Shown here piece after piece: positions 1-8,338 of a stretch of DNA of 64,000 nucleotides. How positions within the stretch are numbered: the first letter of the stretch is position 1; the number at the start of each line of letters is the position of its first letter. Source of the DNA: Nocardiopsis gilva YIM 90087. Lineage in GTDB: Bacteria; Actinomycetota; Actinomycetes; Streptosporangiales; Streptosporangiaceae. The position numbers were made by a program, and so were the translations under genes. The stretch lies in the NCBI RefSeq assembly GCF_002263495.1, contig NZ_CP022753.1, positions 1,302,001-1,366,000 on the forward strand, given 5' to 3'. The notes under the pieces were generated by a model, which did not search any database, had not been told where the DNA came from, and saw only the letters and a program-made list of their open reading frames with translations.

Positions 1-118
1 GTGTTCTCGTGGATCGGTCGCTGCAACACTCGACGGAGGCATACGGCGAACGGGCAGCTCAGCCCGCGCGTCTATGAGCAGTGGGCGGTTAGCCTGAGGC
101 TCGCTGCCTCATCAGACG

Positions 119-982
119 GTGTCCACACTTCGGGGGGAATGCCTGTCAGGAGCGCTCGCACTGGGCTTGCGGCAGGCAGAAGCGCGCGGAATGCGCTGGT
201 CAAAAATCAAAGGGATCTGCGATGACTGCGGATACTTCTACGACGCGGCGGATCTCTTCGCATCCGATCGGAACACCTGCGCGAAGTGCAGCCAGACCCT
301 ACGCTCCGAACTCCGCGCCGGTTGGCAGCTCAAGCACAAGCCCTACCGGCACGGTTGCGACGATATCGCCGCGTGCACGCGCGACAGGCATCGCCGCCCG
401 TGCCCCAAGGACTGCCCAGGGCATCACACCGACCGGTGCGGCCCCGAGTGCACCGTCAAGTCCCACCGCTGCCCTGAGGTGAAGCGCCCCTGCCCGCCGG
501 ACTGCCAGGGGCATGGGCGGGAGTGCCCGAAGCGGAGGGGCGGCGAATTCTACTTCGCGCCCCGGAAGGGCGTGAGCGAAGGTCGGGGGCAGGAGAAGGT
601 TGTCCTTCCGCTCCCTGAGCCGCTGGTGCGTGAACTCCGCGAGCATTGGCGATGGCAGCAGCACGAACGCGACATCGCTGGTGACAAGTGGGATGACACG
701 TGGAACCTCGTGTTCTGCAAGCCGGACGGCCGACCGATCGGTAAGCGGGCGGACTGGGGCGACTGGAAAGACGTGCTTCGCATTGCCGAGGTGCGAGACG
801 CCCGTGTGCACGATGGCCGTCACACGGCGGCGACCCTGCTGTCAGAACTAGAGGTGGATCCGCGCACGATCCAAGTGATCCTCGGACACTCGCAGATCTC
901 CCAGACAGAGCAGCACATCCATGCCAGCAGTGAGCTGACGCGTGGCGCGACTCAGAAAATCGGTGCCGCGCTGTGGGGCTGA
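119..982 (+). pseudogene. Tyrosine recombinase (integrase) C-terminal remnant
   Basis: The product resembles the catalytic half of actinobacterial tyrosine integrases of the pSAM2/AICE or phage type. An active-site Arg region (ALGLRQAEARGMRW) is followed by the Cys/His-rich insert typical of these enzymes (CDDCGY, CAKCSQ and repeated CP..C motifs). Box II follows (HDGRHTAATLL, then ILGHSQIS). The N-terminal SAM-like domain is missing: the frame is closed by a stop near position 95, and related-looking sequence upstream lies in another frame. The position of the nucleophilic Tyr, expected in ..TARYSHVSSEL, reads TEQHIHASSEL, so the Tyr codon TAC has become CAC (His, about position 920). The gene points at the 3' end of tRNA-Arg 100 bp away, the usual layout of a tRNA-integrating element. 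It is probably a dead integrase. Confidence 0.82.
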
Positions 983-1013
983 ACGACGCGTAGAGCGTCA
1001 TGGAGTCCAGTGG

Positions 1014-1034
1014 ACTGCAACCCCAACTGCAACC
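1014..1034. repeat. Direct repeat ACTGCAACC, candidate integrase arm sites
   Basis: Two copies of ACTGCAACC (1014-1022 and 1026-1034) lie between the integrase stop and the tRNA-Arg 3' end. Short direct repeats here are where arm-type integrase sites are found in tRNA-targeting elements. The function is inferred from position only. Confidence 0.4.
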
Positions 1035-1083
1035 CATCGCCCCCGAAGCTCAACTACTCTCCGGATTAACGCCTGGTCAAGCT

Positions 1084-1159
1084 TGGCGGCCCCAGCAGGA
1101 TTCGAACCTGCGACACCCACTTTAGGAGAGTGGTGCTCTGTCCCCTGAGCTATGAGGCC
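1084..1159 (-). tRNA. tRNA-Arg(CCT)
   Basis: A full cloverleaf folds on the minus strand: acceptor GGCCTCA/TGGGGCC, D-stem GCTC/GAGC, anticodon stem CCACT/AGTGG with loop CTCCTAA (anticodon CCT, reading AGG), and T-arm GCAGG-TTCGAAT-CCTGC. The discriminator is G and the 3' CCA is encoded. Its 3' end faces the integrase remnant, so it is the likely attB/attL tRNA of the element to the left. Confidence 0.96.
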
Positions 1160-1463
1160 CTGTCGGGGTTCAAGGGTAGCGGAGGATGCGCGTTCTTGCG
1201 GCGGGTGGGCGGGATCGGGAGGTGGGGAAGTGGGGGTGGGTGTCGCAGGGGCGGTGTCGAGGCGAGGAAGGATTGAGTACTCTTCTCTCATCAGGGTTGT
1301 CATTACCCTCTCGTGACTGATGTCACATCTGCGTGGCTTGGCCTGAGTTCCCTTGCCGCAGGCACGACTGCCTGCGTTCTGCTCAGCGCGTCCGGTTGTG
1401 GACATGTAGTAGCTTGCGATGCGGCCACGCGTACGACCGAAACAGGCAGCCGGAGGATCACTC
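1160..1463. other. Intergenic region upstream of the M15 peptidase; CRP-like palindrome
   Basis: No gene is seen in these 304 bases. A perfect dyad GTGA-N6-TCAC lies at 1313-1326 (GTGACTGATGTCAC), about 140 bp before the peptidase start. It matches the general shape of actinobacterial CRP/FNR-family sites. I could not assign a convincing -35/-10 pair. An RBS-like GGAGGA at 1452-1457 serves the GTG start at 1464. Confidence 0.4.
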
Positions 1464-2624
1464 GTGCCGTTCATTCTCGATCCGACGCGACGGAAGAAGC
1501 GCGTGACGAGAATCGAGACCCCGACTGTGGTCGAGACGCCGTCCGTACTGAGGACGCCCCGCTGGATGCGGGCGCGGGCGGCGCAGGCCGTGATGGTCAC
1601 GGTCGCCATGGCGCTTTTCGTCGTGCCGGGTGCGGATGTGGCGATGGCGCCGGTCAGTGCGCCCGCCCACGCTGATGAGGATCTCGACACGCTCAAGGAG
1701 CAGGCGGACAAGGCCAAGAAAGAGCTGGAGAAGGCCACAGACAAGTACACCAAGCGCGAGAAGGCTCTGGAGAAGTCGCAGGACAAGCTCGTCGCCACCC
1801 TGCACGACCTGCAGCAGACCGAGCTGAAGCTCTCGAATCTGCGTGAACCCCTGGCCGACCTTGCCAGCTCCCTGTACAAGCGCCCCGATGGCGGAACGCT
1901 GGCGCTGATGGCATCCGGCTCGCTCGACGAGGACCTGGAGACCGAGGCCTACGTCGTGAAGCTCTCGGACAACAACGAGGCGCTGATGAAGGAGGCCAAC
2001 AAGCTGCGGTCCAAGCAGGCCTCCCTCACCAGCGACGCGCAGGAGCTGCAGACGTCGAACCAGCTGGAGAAGATCGAGCTCAAGGACGAGCTGGAGAAGC
2101 TGAAGAAGAAGTCCAAGGAGAGCACCGACAAGCTCATGAAGGAGCTTGAGGACCGCGGGCTGTCCGTCGACGCCTACATGGCCGGCGTGGAGTGCGACCC
2201 CTCCAAGGGCGAAGCCGCCTCCGGGTATCCCAACGGGCTGCTGCCCAAGGACGCGCTGTGCGCGCTCTACGAGGACGGGCACTACCTGCGCGCCGATGCC
2301 GCCGTCGACTTCCTCAAGATGAACGAGGCCTACCAGGAGCGCTTCGGAAAGTCGATGTGCCTCACCAGCTCCTACCGCGACCTGGCCAACCAGCACCGCG
2401 TTTACGCCGAGCAGCCGCCCGGGAACGCGGCCGTCCCCGGCACCAGTAACCACGGCTGGGGCCTGGCCGTCGACCTGTGCGGCGGGGTGCAGAACCAGGG
2501 CTCGGCCCCGTTCAACTGGCTGGAGCAGAACTCACAGCGGTTCGGCTGGTACCACCCGCAGTGGGCCTACTCGAGCCCGTTCGAGCCCTGGCACTGGGAG
2601 TACAAGGCCGCCAAGGGCAATTAG
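1464..2624 (+). CDS. Secreted M15-family D-alanyl-D-alanine carboxypeptidase with coiled-coil N-half
   Basis: The C-terminal ~150 residues match the VanY/M15B family: SSYRDLANQ, GTSNHGWGLAVDLCG (metal ligands His and Asp) and the later EPWHWEY (metal His and catalytic Glu context). The N-terminus is basic, followed by a hydrophobic segment and an AHA-DE-type signal cleavage region. Residues about 70-235 are a long Lys/Glu-rich coiled coil, as in NlpC-type hydrolases where it controls access to peptidoglycan. The start at GTG 1464 is chosen because GGAGGA lies 6 nt upstream; an ATG at 1419 would lengthen it without an RBS. The predicted role is trimming of peptidoglycan stem peptides outside the membrane. 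It stands alone, convergent with mscL. Confidence 0.88.
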   Translation: MPFILDPTRRKKRVTRIETPTVVETPSVLRTPRWMRARAAQAVMVTVAMALFVVPGADVAMAPVSAPAHADEDLDTLKEQADKAKKELEKATDKYTKREKALEKSQDKLVATLHDLQQTELKLSNLREPLADLASSLYKRPDGGTLALMASGSLDEDLETEAYVVKLSDNNEALMKEANKLRSKQASLTSDAQELQTSNQLEKIELKDELEKLKKKSKESTDKLMKELEDRGLSVDAYMAGVECDPSKGEAASGYPNGLLPKDALCALYEDGHYLRADAAVDFLKMNEAYQERFGKSMCLTSSYRDLANQHRVYAEQPPGNAAVPGTSNHGWGLAVDLCGGVQNQGSAPFNWLEQNSQRFGWYHPQWAYSSPFEPWHWEYKAAKGN

Positions 2625-2643
2625 CGAGGCGCTCTGGAGGGTC

Positions 2644-3048
2644 TCACGCTGTCTCGGGCACGACCTCGCTGGTGCAGTGGGCGCACCGGGAGGCCTCGCG
2701 GTCGATGTTGCTGCGGCACTGCGGGCAGCTGCGCTGGGTGGCTTCCTCCTCCTTGTCGAAGCGGTCGATGAGCTTGGCGACCGGCAGGACCACGAAGAAG
2801 TACAGGATCGCGGCGGTGATCAGGAACGCGATGAGGGCGTCGATGAACGCCCCGTAGAGGAAGCGGCTGCCGTTGATCTCGAAGTACAGGTCACCGAACG
2901 TGGGGATCCCGCCGAAGATGCCGATGAGGGGAGTGATGAACCCTTCGGTGAAGGCGGTGATCAGGTCCGCGACGACGGCGCCGATGACCACGGCCACCGC
3001 CAGCTGTACGAGGTTGCCCTGCAGAAGGAACTTCTTGAATCCGTCCAT
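2644..3048 (-). CDS. mscL: Large-conductance mechanosensitive channel MscL with C-terminal zinc ribbon
   Basis: The protein begins MDGFKKFLLQGNLVQLAVAV, the typical MscL N-terminal helix and TM1. TM2 is at about residues 68-92 (FIDALIAFLITAAILYFFVV). It acts as an osmotic safety valve in the plasma membrane. The protein is 134 residues; after TM2 and the short cytoplasmic helix it carries CPQC-x10-CAHC, a rubredoxin-like zinc ribbon absent from E. coli MscL. GGAG lies 8-9 nt upstream of the ATG on the minus strand. The gene is downstream of and co-directional with the SAF-domain and fmdB genes but separated from them by about 210 bp. Confidence 0.95.
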   Translation of the reverse strand: MDGFKKFLLQGNLVQLAVAVVIGAVVADLITAFTEGFITPLIGIFGGIPTFGDLYFEINGSRFLYGAFIDALIAFLITAAILYFFVVLPVAKLIDRFDKEEEATQRSCPQCRSNIDREASRCAHCTSEVVPETA

Positions 3049-3258
3049 GGGGGATGCTCCAGAACTGATCGCTGATTGACGGGTGCGGGCACCGGCCGCG
3101 ACGGCGCCCGGACCGAAGGGGAATTCGGGGGACGCGCTCGCCGCGGGTGCCCACTGGGGGTTGTGTCGTGCGCCCGGTGGAGTCACACGGTCCACATGGG
3201 CCATGCTGCGCCACACTGGTAAAACGCCTGGCCAGGATCTACCGCCGAAGATTACGGG

Positions 3259-3903
3259 TCAACCTCGGATTGTTATGGACAGCCGCTCGGCAGCCGCCCG
3301 ACCTGCCAGAACCCGTGCCTCCTCGTCGGTGACCGCCACCAGGATCAGGGCTCCCGCCTCTCCGGAACCCGAATCGGGTTCCTCTGGGACCGCGATGACC
3401 GGGCGGTCCATTACCACGCGTTCGGCGCTGCGGGCGGGGGCGACGTCGAGGTCGGCCACGGCCGCGGACGCCGCGGACAGGATGTCGACCCTGCTGCCCG
3501 GGCGCAGCAGCGCCACCGCGCCCGGATCGGCGACCCGGACCGGAGCGGCCACCATGTCCGCGCCGTACTCGCTGGCGGGAGGATCGGCGACCCGGGCGGC
3601 GGTGAGCACCTCGCCGCGCCGCATGGGGCCGGTGAGGCCGACCCCCACCGGCTCGGACCCCGGGCGCAGCGCATCGTCGGGCACCGCACGCGACGGCAGG
3701 GAGCGGACCGCGAGGTCGGCGGCGGCGAGGGGCGACTCCGCCGTGAGGTCACGGGCGGCGACGAGCACCTCGGTGGTCGGCGTCGGTGGCGGGCGGATGA
3801 GCAGCACCGCCCCGGCGAGCGCGACCACGGCGCACAGGGCACCAAGGGGCCGCCGTATACGGGCCAGCCGGACGATGAGGCGCGGCGTTCCGGTGAGCAT
3901 GCC
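3259..3903 (-). CDS. SAF-domain membrane-anchored protein (CpaB/RcpC/FlgA-like)
   Basis: A basic N-terminus and one TM segment (RRPLGALCAVVALAGAVLLI) are followed by a SAF/CpaB-like module: TEVLVAARDLTAESPLAAADL, GPMRRGEVLTAARV and LLRPGSRVDILSAA. In pilus systems such proteins bind the cell wall or chaperone the base; this stand-alone actinobacterial form has no tad genes nearby, so its role is unknown. The open frame extends to an ATG at 4050, but the ATG at 3903 puts the TM segment at the usual distance from the N-terminus. No clear RBS is seen for either, so the start is uncertain. SAF proteins next to mscL and fmdB are a recurrent actinobacterial arrangement. Confidence 0.7.
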   Translation of the reverse strand, partial: GMLTGTPRLIVRLARIRRPLGALCAVVALAGAVLLIRPPPTPTTEVLVAARDLTAESPLAAADLAVRSLPSRAVPDDALRPGSEPVGVGLTGPMRRGEVLTAARVADPPASEYGADMVAAPVRVADPGAVALLRPGSRVDILSAASAAVADLDVAPARSAERVVMDRPVIAVPEEPDSGSGEAGALILVAVTDEEARVLAGRAAAERLSITIRG

Positions 3904-4141
3904 TGGGACGGTAGGCGACCGGCGGGGGAGGAGGTCGGCGGTGTCCACAGGGCGGGGACACGTGGCGGAGAGTGGGGTGGAGTGCTGTTCCCGATCGTCG
4001 GCTCCGGCGCCTTTCGGTCGCCTGACGAACCGCTGGCGTGACATGGCCATGGCGGCCGCCCGGCCGGGTGCGGTTGCGTCGAGATGGTTCGTCGATCAGC
4101 CGGATTTCGAGCGTGTGTGCCGGTGGCCGGGAAACACGAAA

Positions 4142-4175
4142 GACCGGGGTGATTCCCCGATGGGGAGCCCCGGTC
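4142..4175 (-). terminator. Intrinsic terminator after fmdB
   Basis: GACCGGGG (4142-4149) pairs with CCCCGGTC (4168-4175), with an inner CCCC/GGGG helix. On the minus strand the stem is followed by TTTCG. It lies just downstream of the fmdB stop. Confidence 0.75.
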
Positions 4176-4194
4176 CTTTGGGTGGCGTGCGTGC

Positions 4195-4566
4195 TTAGCT
4201 CGCGGCGGCAGCGGGCGCGCTGGACGTGCTCTCCGAGCCGCCCGAGGAGGACGAGGCGGAGGAGGACGATGAAGATGAAGAGGAGGATGTGGACGCGGCC
4301 CCGTCCGAGGACGAGGAGGACGATGCCGACTCGCTCGACGCGCCCTGGCCGTTGCCGGACTTGCCCGCCATCACCGAGCTGTCGGAGCTGGTCGCGCTGT
4401 CCGTGCGGTAGAAGCCGGAGCCCTTGAAGACGATGCCCACGGCCGAGTACACCTTGCGGAGCCGTCCCTCGCACTGCGGGCAGACGGTCAGCGAGTCGTC
4501 GCTGAACTTCTGCACGACCTCCATCCCGTGGTCGCACTCGGTGCATGCGTACTGGTACGTAGGCAC
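4195..4566 (-). CDS. FmdB-family zinc-ribbon protein with poly-Ser tail
   Basis: The N-terminus PTYQYACTEC...VCPQCEGRLRKVYS is the FmdB/CxxC-CxxC regulatory-protein signature, followed by GIVFKGSGFYRTDS. The last ~60 residues are almost only Ser, Ala, Gly and acidic residues, a low-complexity tail common in actinobacterial members. The GTG start at 4566 has AAGGAGG six nt upstream, so the longer open frame (to 4686) is not used. FmdB was named for a formamidase regulator; its biochemical role in actinomycetes is unknown. It lies between the 5-formyl-THF cyclo-ligase and the SAF protein, the conserved actinobacterial order. Confidence 0.88.
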   Translation of the reverse strand: MPTYQYACTECDHGMEVVQKFSDDSLTVCPQCEGRLRKVYSAVGIVFKGSGFYRTDSATSSDSSVMAGKSGNGQGASSESASSSSSSDGAASTSSSSSSSSSSASSSSGGSESTSSAPAAAAS

Positions 4567-4734
4567 TGTGGTCCTCCTTGTTGGCACTCTCGCCCACCGA
4601 CTGCCAAATATTACGCTCTTGCACGGCAAAGCCGCGACATTGGTGGTGGAGTGCCGCTCCTGGTAGTAGGCCGATCCCTGTAACACGCCTCCGCCCCGCC
4701 CTGTTCCGCGTCGGCCCGCACCTGGCCGCCGGTC

Positions 4735-5310
4735 TCAGCAGTGCACCACCCCACGCTGCGGCGTCACGACCGCCCGCACCGGCCGATCGTGTGCCTCAGC
4801 GGGCACCGACTCCACGAACTCTGTGTCGTAAATCACCGCGAGAGTGAGCGTGTTCGGCCCGACGCGCGCCAGCGCCCTGTCGTAGCATCCGGCGCCCTTC
4901 CCGAGACGCCGCCCCGCGTGGTCCACCGCCAGCGCCGGGCAGACCACCGCCGCCGCCCTGCGCACCGCGTCCGGCCCGTAACGGTGCCCCGTCGGTTCGA
5001 GCAGCCCGTAACCGGCCGGGGCCAGGCTGTCCGGCCCGTCGTATGCGGCCCAGTCGAGGTCCCCACCGGGCAGGTAGATCGGCAGCAGGACATAGGTGCC
5101 CTGCTTCCACAGGGTCGTGATGAGCTTGCGCGTGTCGGGCTCGGTCCCCACGGAGTAGTAGAGCGCCACCGTTCCGCCCATGCTCAGCTCGGGCAGGGCG
5201 CTGACGGCGTCGCGGATCGCCGATCCCGCCTCGGCCCGCTGCGCCTCCGGCATCGCTCGCCGCGCCGCGGTGATCGTGCGCCGCATTTCCCGTTTCGTCT
5301 CGATGTCCAT
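4735..5310 (-). CDS. 5-formyltetrahydrofolate cyclo-ligase
   Basis: This ATP-dependent enzyme converts 5-formyl-THF to 5,10-methenyl-THF in folate one-carbon recycling. Visible family features are an N-terminal basic region (KREMRRTITAARRAMP), YYSVGTEPDTRKL, and the ATP/Mg loop near the C-terminus, VDHAGRRLGKGAGCYDRAL. The length of 191 residues is typical. The ATG at 5310 (MDIETK) is chosen over the longer frame because the family begins at this point. It is divergent from galU; the same divergent pair is seen in many actinobacteria. Confidence 0.93.
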   Translation of the reverse strand: MDIETKREMRRTITAARRAMPEAQRAEAGSAIRDAVSALPELSMGGTVALYYSVGTEPDTRKLITTLWKQGTYVLLPIYLPGGDLDWAAYDGPDSLAPAGYGLLEPTGHRYGPDAVRRAAAVVCPALAVDHAGRRLGKGAGCYDRALARVGPNTLTLAVIYDTEFVESVPAEAHDRPVRAVVTPQRGVVHC

Positions 5311-5475
5311 GGCACAGAAGTGTCGCAGCCCTGTGTCGGGAGGTGAGGGAGAGTCGAAAGTCAGGTGAACGTCTCCCCGCGCACCGACCGGACATAGCGC
5401 TCCTACCGGCGCCAATCACCTGGACGGGCAGGTCAGAGCACGCCCAGGAGGTCCCAGGCGTCGTACAGTGCCGAC

Positions 5476-6393
5476 ATGACTGATTCGCAAGCCGTCCGTC
5501 CCCCGGTGACGAAGGCCGTGGTGCCGGCCGCGGGTCTGGGGACCCGCTTCCTCCCCGCGACCAAAGCCACCCCCAAGGAGATGCTGCCGATCGTCGACAA
5601 ACCGGCGATCCAATACGTCGTCGAGGAGGCCGTCGCCGCCGGTCTCCACGACGTCCTGATGATCACCGGCCGCAGCAAGCGCTCCATCGAGGACCACTTC
5701 GACCGCGCGTACGAGCTGGAGGAGGCGCTGCGTGCCAAGAACGACACCCAGCGGCTGAACTCCGTCCGCGAGTCGAGCGAGCTGGCCCAGATCCACTACG
5801 TCCGCCAGGGCGAACCGCGCGGCCTCGGGCACGCCGTGCTGTGCGCGGCGGCGCACGCCGGAGACGAGGCGTTCGCCGTGCTGCTGGGCGACGACATCAT
5901 CGCGGGCCGCGAGGCGCTGCTCAAGCGGATGATCGAGGTGCACCAGACCCACGGCGGCAGCGTCATCGCGCTCATGGAGGTCGAACCGGAGCAGGTGTCG
6001 CTGTACGGCTGTGCCGCGATCGAGGCCACCGGCGAGGACGATGTCGTCGTCATCACCGACCTCGTCGAAAAGCCCCCGGCGGACCAGGCGCCGAGCCGCT
6101 GGGCGATCATCGGCCGCTACATCTGCGACCCGATGGTGTTCGACGTGCTGCGCGACACGCCCCCCGGCCGCGGCGGCGAGATCCAGCTGACCGACGCCCT
6201 GCGCGAGCTGGCCAAGCGCAAGCCCGAGGACGGCGGCCCCGTTCACGGCGTACTGTTCCGCGGACACCGCTACGACACCGGCAACAAGGTCGATTACCTT
6301 CGCACTGTGGTGGAATTCGCATGTGCCCGCCCCGACCTCGCCGCGGAGCTCCTGCCGTGGCTGCGCGAGTTCGTGGCGAAGCAGCGGAGCTGA
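5476..6393 (+). CDS. galU: UTP-glucose-1-phosphate uridylyltransferase
   Basis: GalU makes UDP-glucose from UTP and glucose-1-phosphate. The nucleotide-binding signature AAGLGTRFLPATKATPKEML is at residues 17-36, followed by VDKPAIQYVVEEAVAAG; VEKP and GRYI motifs lie further on. At 305 residues it is full length. It opens the plus-strand cluster galU-glp-moaC-(mogA)-rimJ-glpR. UDP-glucose may also feed the polysaccharide locus at 48-64 kb. Confidence 0.96.
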   Translation: MTDSQAVRPPVTKAVVPAAGLGTRFLPATKATPKEMLPIVDKPAIQYVVEEAVAAGLHDVLMITGRSKRSIEDHFDRAYELEEALRAKNDTQRLNSVRESSELAQIHYVRQGEPRGLGHAVLCAAAHAGDEAFAVLLGDDIIAGREALLKRMIEVHQTHGGSVIALMEVEPEQVSLYGCAAIEATGEDDVVVITDLVEKPPADQAPSRWAIIGRYICDPMVFDVLRDTPPGRGGEIQLTDALRELAKRKPEDGGPVHGVLFRGHRYDTGNKVDYLRTVVEFACARPDLAAELLPWLREFVAKQRS

Positions 6394-6456
6394 GAGACAG
6401 CGGCCACCGCGGCATCAGCCGCGCGGCCGACCACGGCAACGGGTGAGGGAACGCCG

Positions 6457-7695
6457 ATGAAGACCGTCGAAGAGCACATCTCCGATGTCCTGGACCTGGT
6501 TGAGCCGCTCGACCCCATCGAGCTGGACCTCCTGCGGGCACACGGCGGCGTGCTGGCCGAACCGGTGGCCTCACCGGTCTCGCTGCCGAGATTCGACAAC
6601 TCCTCGATGGACGGCTACGCGGTGGTGGCGACCGACCTCGCTAGCGCATCGGAGCAGGACCCCGTCCAGCTCCCGGTGGTCGCGGACATCCCGGCCGGGG
6701 ACCCCTCCGCCAACGCGATCCGCTCCGGGTACTGCGCGCGCATCATGACCGGGGCCCCAGTGCCCTCGGGGGCCACGGCGGTGGTGCCGGTGGAGTGGAC
6801 CGACGGCGGTCAGGCCACCGTCGCCATCACCCGCTCCGTGCGTGAGGGCAACGCCATCCGCAGAGCGGGCGAGGACGTCGAGACGGGCACGACGGTGCTG
6901 CGCGGCGGGGTTCGCCTGGGCGCGGCCGAACTGGGGGTGCTCGCCGCCGTCGGCCGCAAGTCCGTGCGGGTCCACCCGCGCCCGCGCGTCGTCGTCCTGT
7001 CGACAGGGGAGGAGCTGGTGGAACCCGGGCGGCCGGTCGGACCGGGCCAGATCTGGGAGTCGAACAGCTTCATGCTGACCGCGGCCGCGCAGGACGCCGG
7101 CTGCACCGCCTACCGGCACGGCTTCATCGGCGACGACCCCGCCACCGTCCTGGACACCCTCGACGACGTCCTGCTCCAGGCCGACATCATCCTCACCACC
7201 GGCGGTGTCAGCATGGGCGCCTACGACGTGGTCAAGGAGGTGCTGTCGCGCTCGGGCACGGTCACGTTCGACAAGGTGGCCATGCAGCCCGGCATGCCGC
7301 AGGGGGTCGGGACCATCGGCGTATCCAAGACGCCGATCGTGACCCTCCCCGGCAACCCCGTCAGCGCCTTCGTGTCCTTCCAGCTCTTCGTCCTGCCCGC
7401 GCTGCGCCGGATGCGCGGCCTGCCGCCGGCGCCGCTGCCCACGGTGCGCGCCCGGCTCGCCCGGCAGGTAGCCTCCTCGCCCCGCGGACGCCGCTCCTAC
7501 CTGCGCGCGATCCTGGAGTACGACCACGGAGGCGACGACAGCGTCGCCTTCACCGCCTTCCCGGCCGCGCGCCAGGGCTCCCACCAGCTGTCCGCCCTGG
7601 CGGAGACCAACGCCCTGGTCATCGTCCCGGAGCAGGTCACCGAACTTGCCGAGGGCAGTGTGGTCGAGGTCGTGAAGCTGCCCGAACTGGGCTGA
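6457..7695 (+). CDS. glp: Gephyrin-like molybdotransferase Glp (MoeA family, FtsZ-associated)
   Basis: The MoeA fold is clear: DNSSMDGYAV (residues 47-56), the RIMTGAPVPSGATAVVPVE region, VLSTGEELVEPG, TTGGVSMGAYDVVKEVL and TLPGNPVSAFVSF. MoeA inserts molybdate into molybdopterin. In Corynebacterium the paralogue in the galU-glp-rimJ-glpR neighbourhood (Glp) binds FtsZ and the membrane protein GlpR. That synteny is reproduced here, so I favour Glp over a purely metabolic MoeA. The moaC and mogA-like genes directly downstream keep a molybdenum-cofactor role open. The start ATG 6457 lies 63 bp after galU. Confidence 0.88.
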   Translation: MKTVEEHISDVLDLVEPLDPIELDLLRAHGGVLAEPVASPVSLPRFDNSSMDGYAVVATDLASASEQDPVQLPVVADIPAGDPSANAIRSGYCARIMTGAPVPSGATAVVPVEWTDGGQATVAITRSVREGNAIRRAGEDVETGTTVLRGGVRLGAAELGVLAAVGRKSVRVHPRPRVVVLSTGEELVEPGRPVGPGQIWESNSFMLTAAAQDAGCTAYRHGFIGDDPATVLDTLDDVLLQADIILTTGGVSMGAYDVVKEVLSRSGTVTFDKVAMQPGMPQGVGTIGVSKTPIVTLPGNPVSAFVSFQLFVLPALRRMRGLPPAPLPTVRARLARQVASSPRGRRSYLRAILEYDHGGDDSVAFTAFPAARQGSHQLSALAETNALVIVPEQVTELAEGSVVEVVKLPELG

Positions 7696-7834
7696 GCCAC
7701 CGCCCGCGCGAGCCCGTACGCGCCGAGCCGCCCGGCTCCTGCGGTGGCGGAGCGAGTGGGGGACCCGGTGCCCCGAGCCCGAAATGCGCAGGGCGGCGCT
7801 CCCTTCCACCGGTCCGCCGTCGTAGGGTCGTGCC

Positions 7835-8338
7835 ATGTCCGAATCCCACGCTTCCGGCGCCCATGCGTCCGGAATGACCCATCTCGATGACTCCGGCGCG
7901 GCCCGCATGGTCGACGTCACGGCCAAGGAGGTCACCACGCGGACCGCCACGGCGACCGGCCGGGTACTGCTCTCGCCCGGGGCGGTCACCGCGCTGCGCA
8001 GCGGTGATGTGCCCAAAGGCGACGCGCTGGCCGTGGCCCGGCTGGCCGGGATCCAGGGGGCCAAGCGCACCCCGGACCTCGTTCCGCTGTGCCACCCGAT
8101 CGCCGTGCACGGTGTCGACGTCGCCCTGGAAGTGTGCGACGACGGGGTGGAGATCAGCGCGACCGTCCGGACCGCCGACCGGACCGGTGTCGAGATGGAG
8201 GCGCTCACCAGCGTGATGACGGCCGCCTTGGGCCTGGTGGACATGGTCAAGGCACTGGACCCCGAAGCCGTCGTCACCGATGTGCGGGTGGAGGAGAAGA
8301 CCGGCGGCAAGAGCGGGCACTGGCGGAGGTCGCGATGA
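7835..8338 (+). CDS. moaC: Cyclic pyranopterin monophosphate synthase
   Basis: MoaC acts with MoaA in the first step of molybdenum cofactor synthesis, making cPMP. Signature stretches are MVDVTAKEVTTRTATATG, GDVPKGDALAVARLAGI, KRTPDLVPLCHPIAVHGVDV and the C-terminal TGVEMEALTSVMTAALGLVDM. The protein is 167 residues, the usual length. Its stop overlaps the ATG of the mogA-like gene (ATGA), implying translational coupling. Confidence 0.95.
   Translation: MSESHASGAHASGMTHLDDSGAARMVDVTAKEVTTRTATATGRVLLSPGAVTALRSGDVPKGDALAVARLAGIQGAKRTPDLVPLCHPIAVHGVDVALEVCDDGVEISATVRTADRTGVEMEALTSVMTAALGLVDMVKALDPEAVVTDVRVEEKTGGKSGHWRRSR

Noticed and set aside
299-823. Long minus-strand frame overlapping the integrase remnant
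   Set aside because: It is the mirror of a high-GC coding frame, with no RBS or recognisable domain; the plus strand has clear integrase motifs.
4226-4411. Acidic ORF on the plus strand opposite the FmdB tail
   Set aside because: It is the antisense of the poly-Ser coding repeats; no start context.
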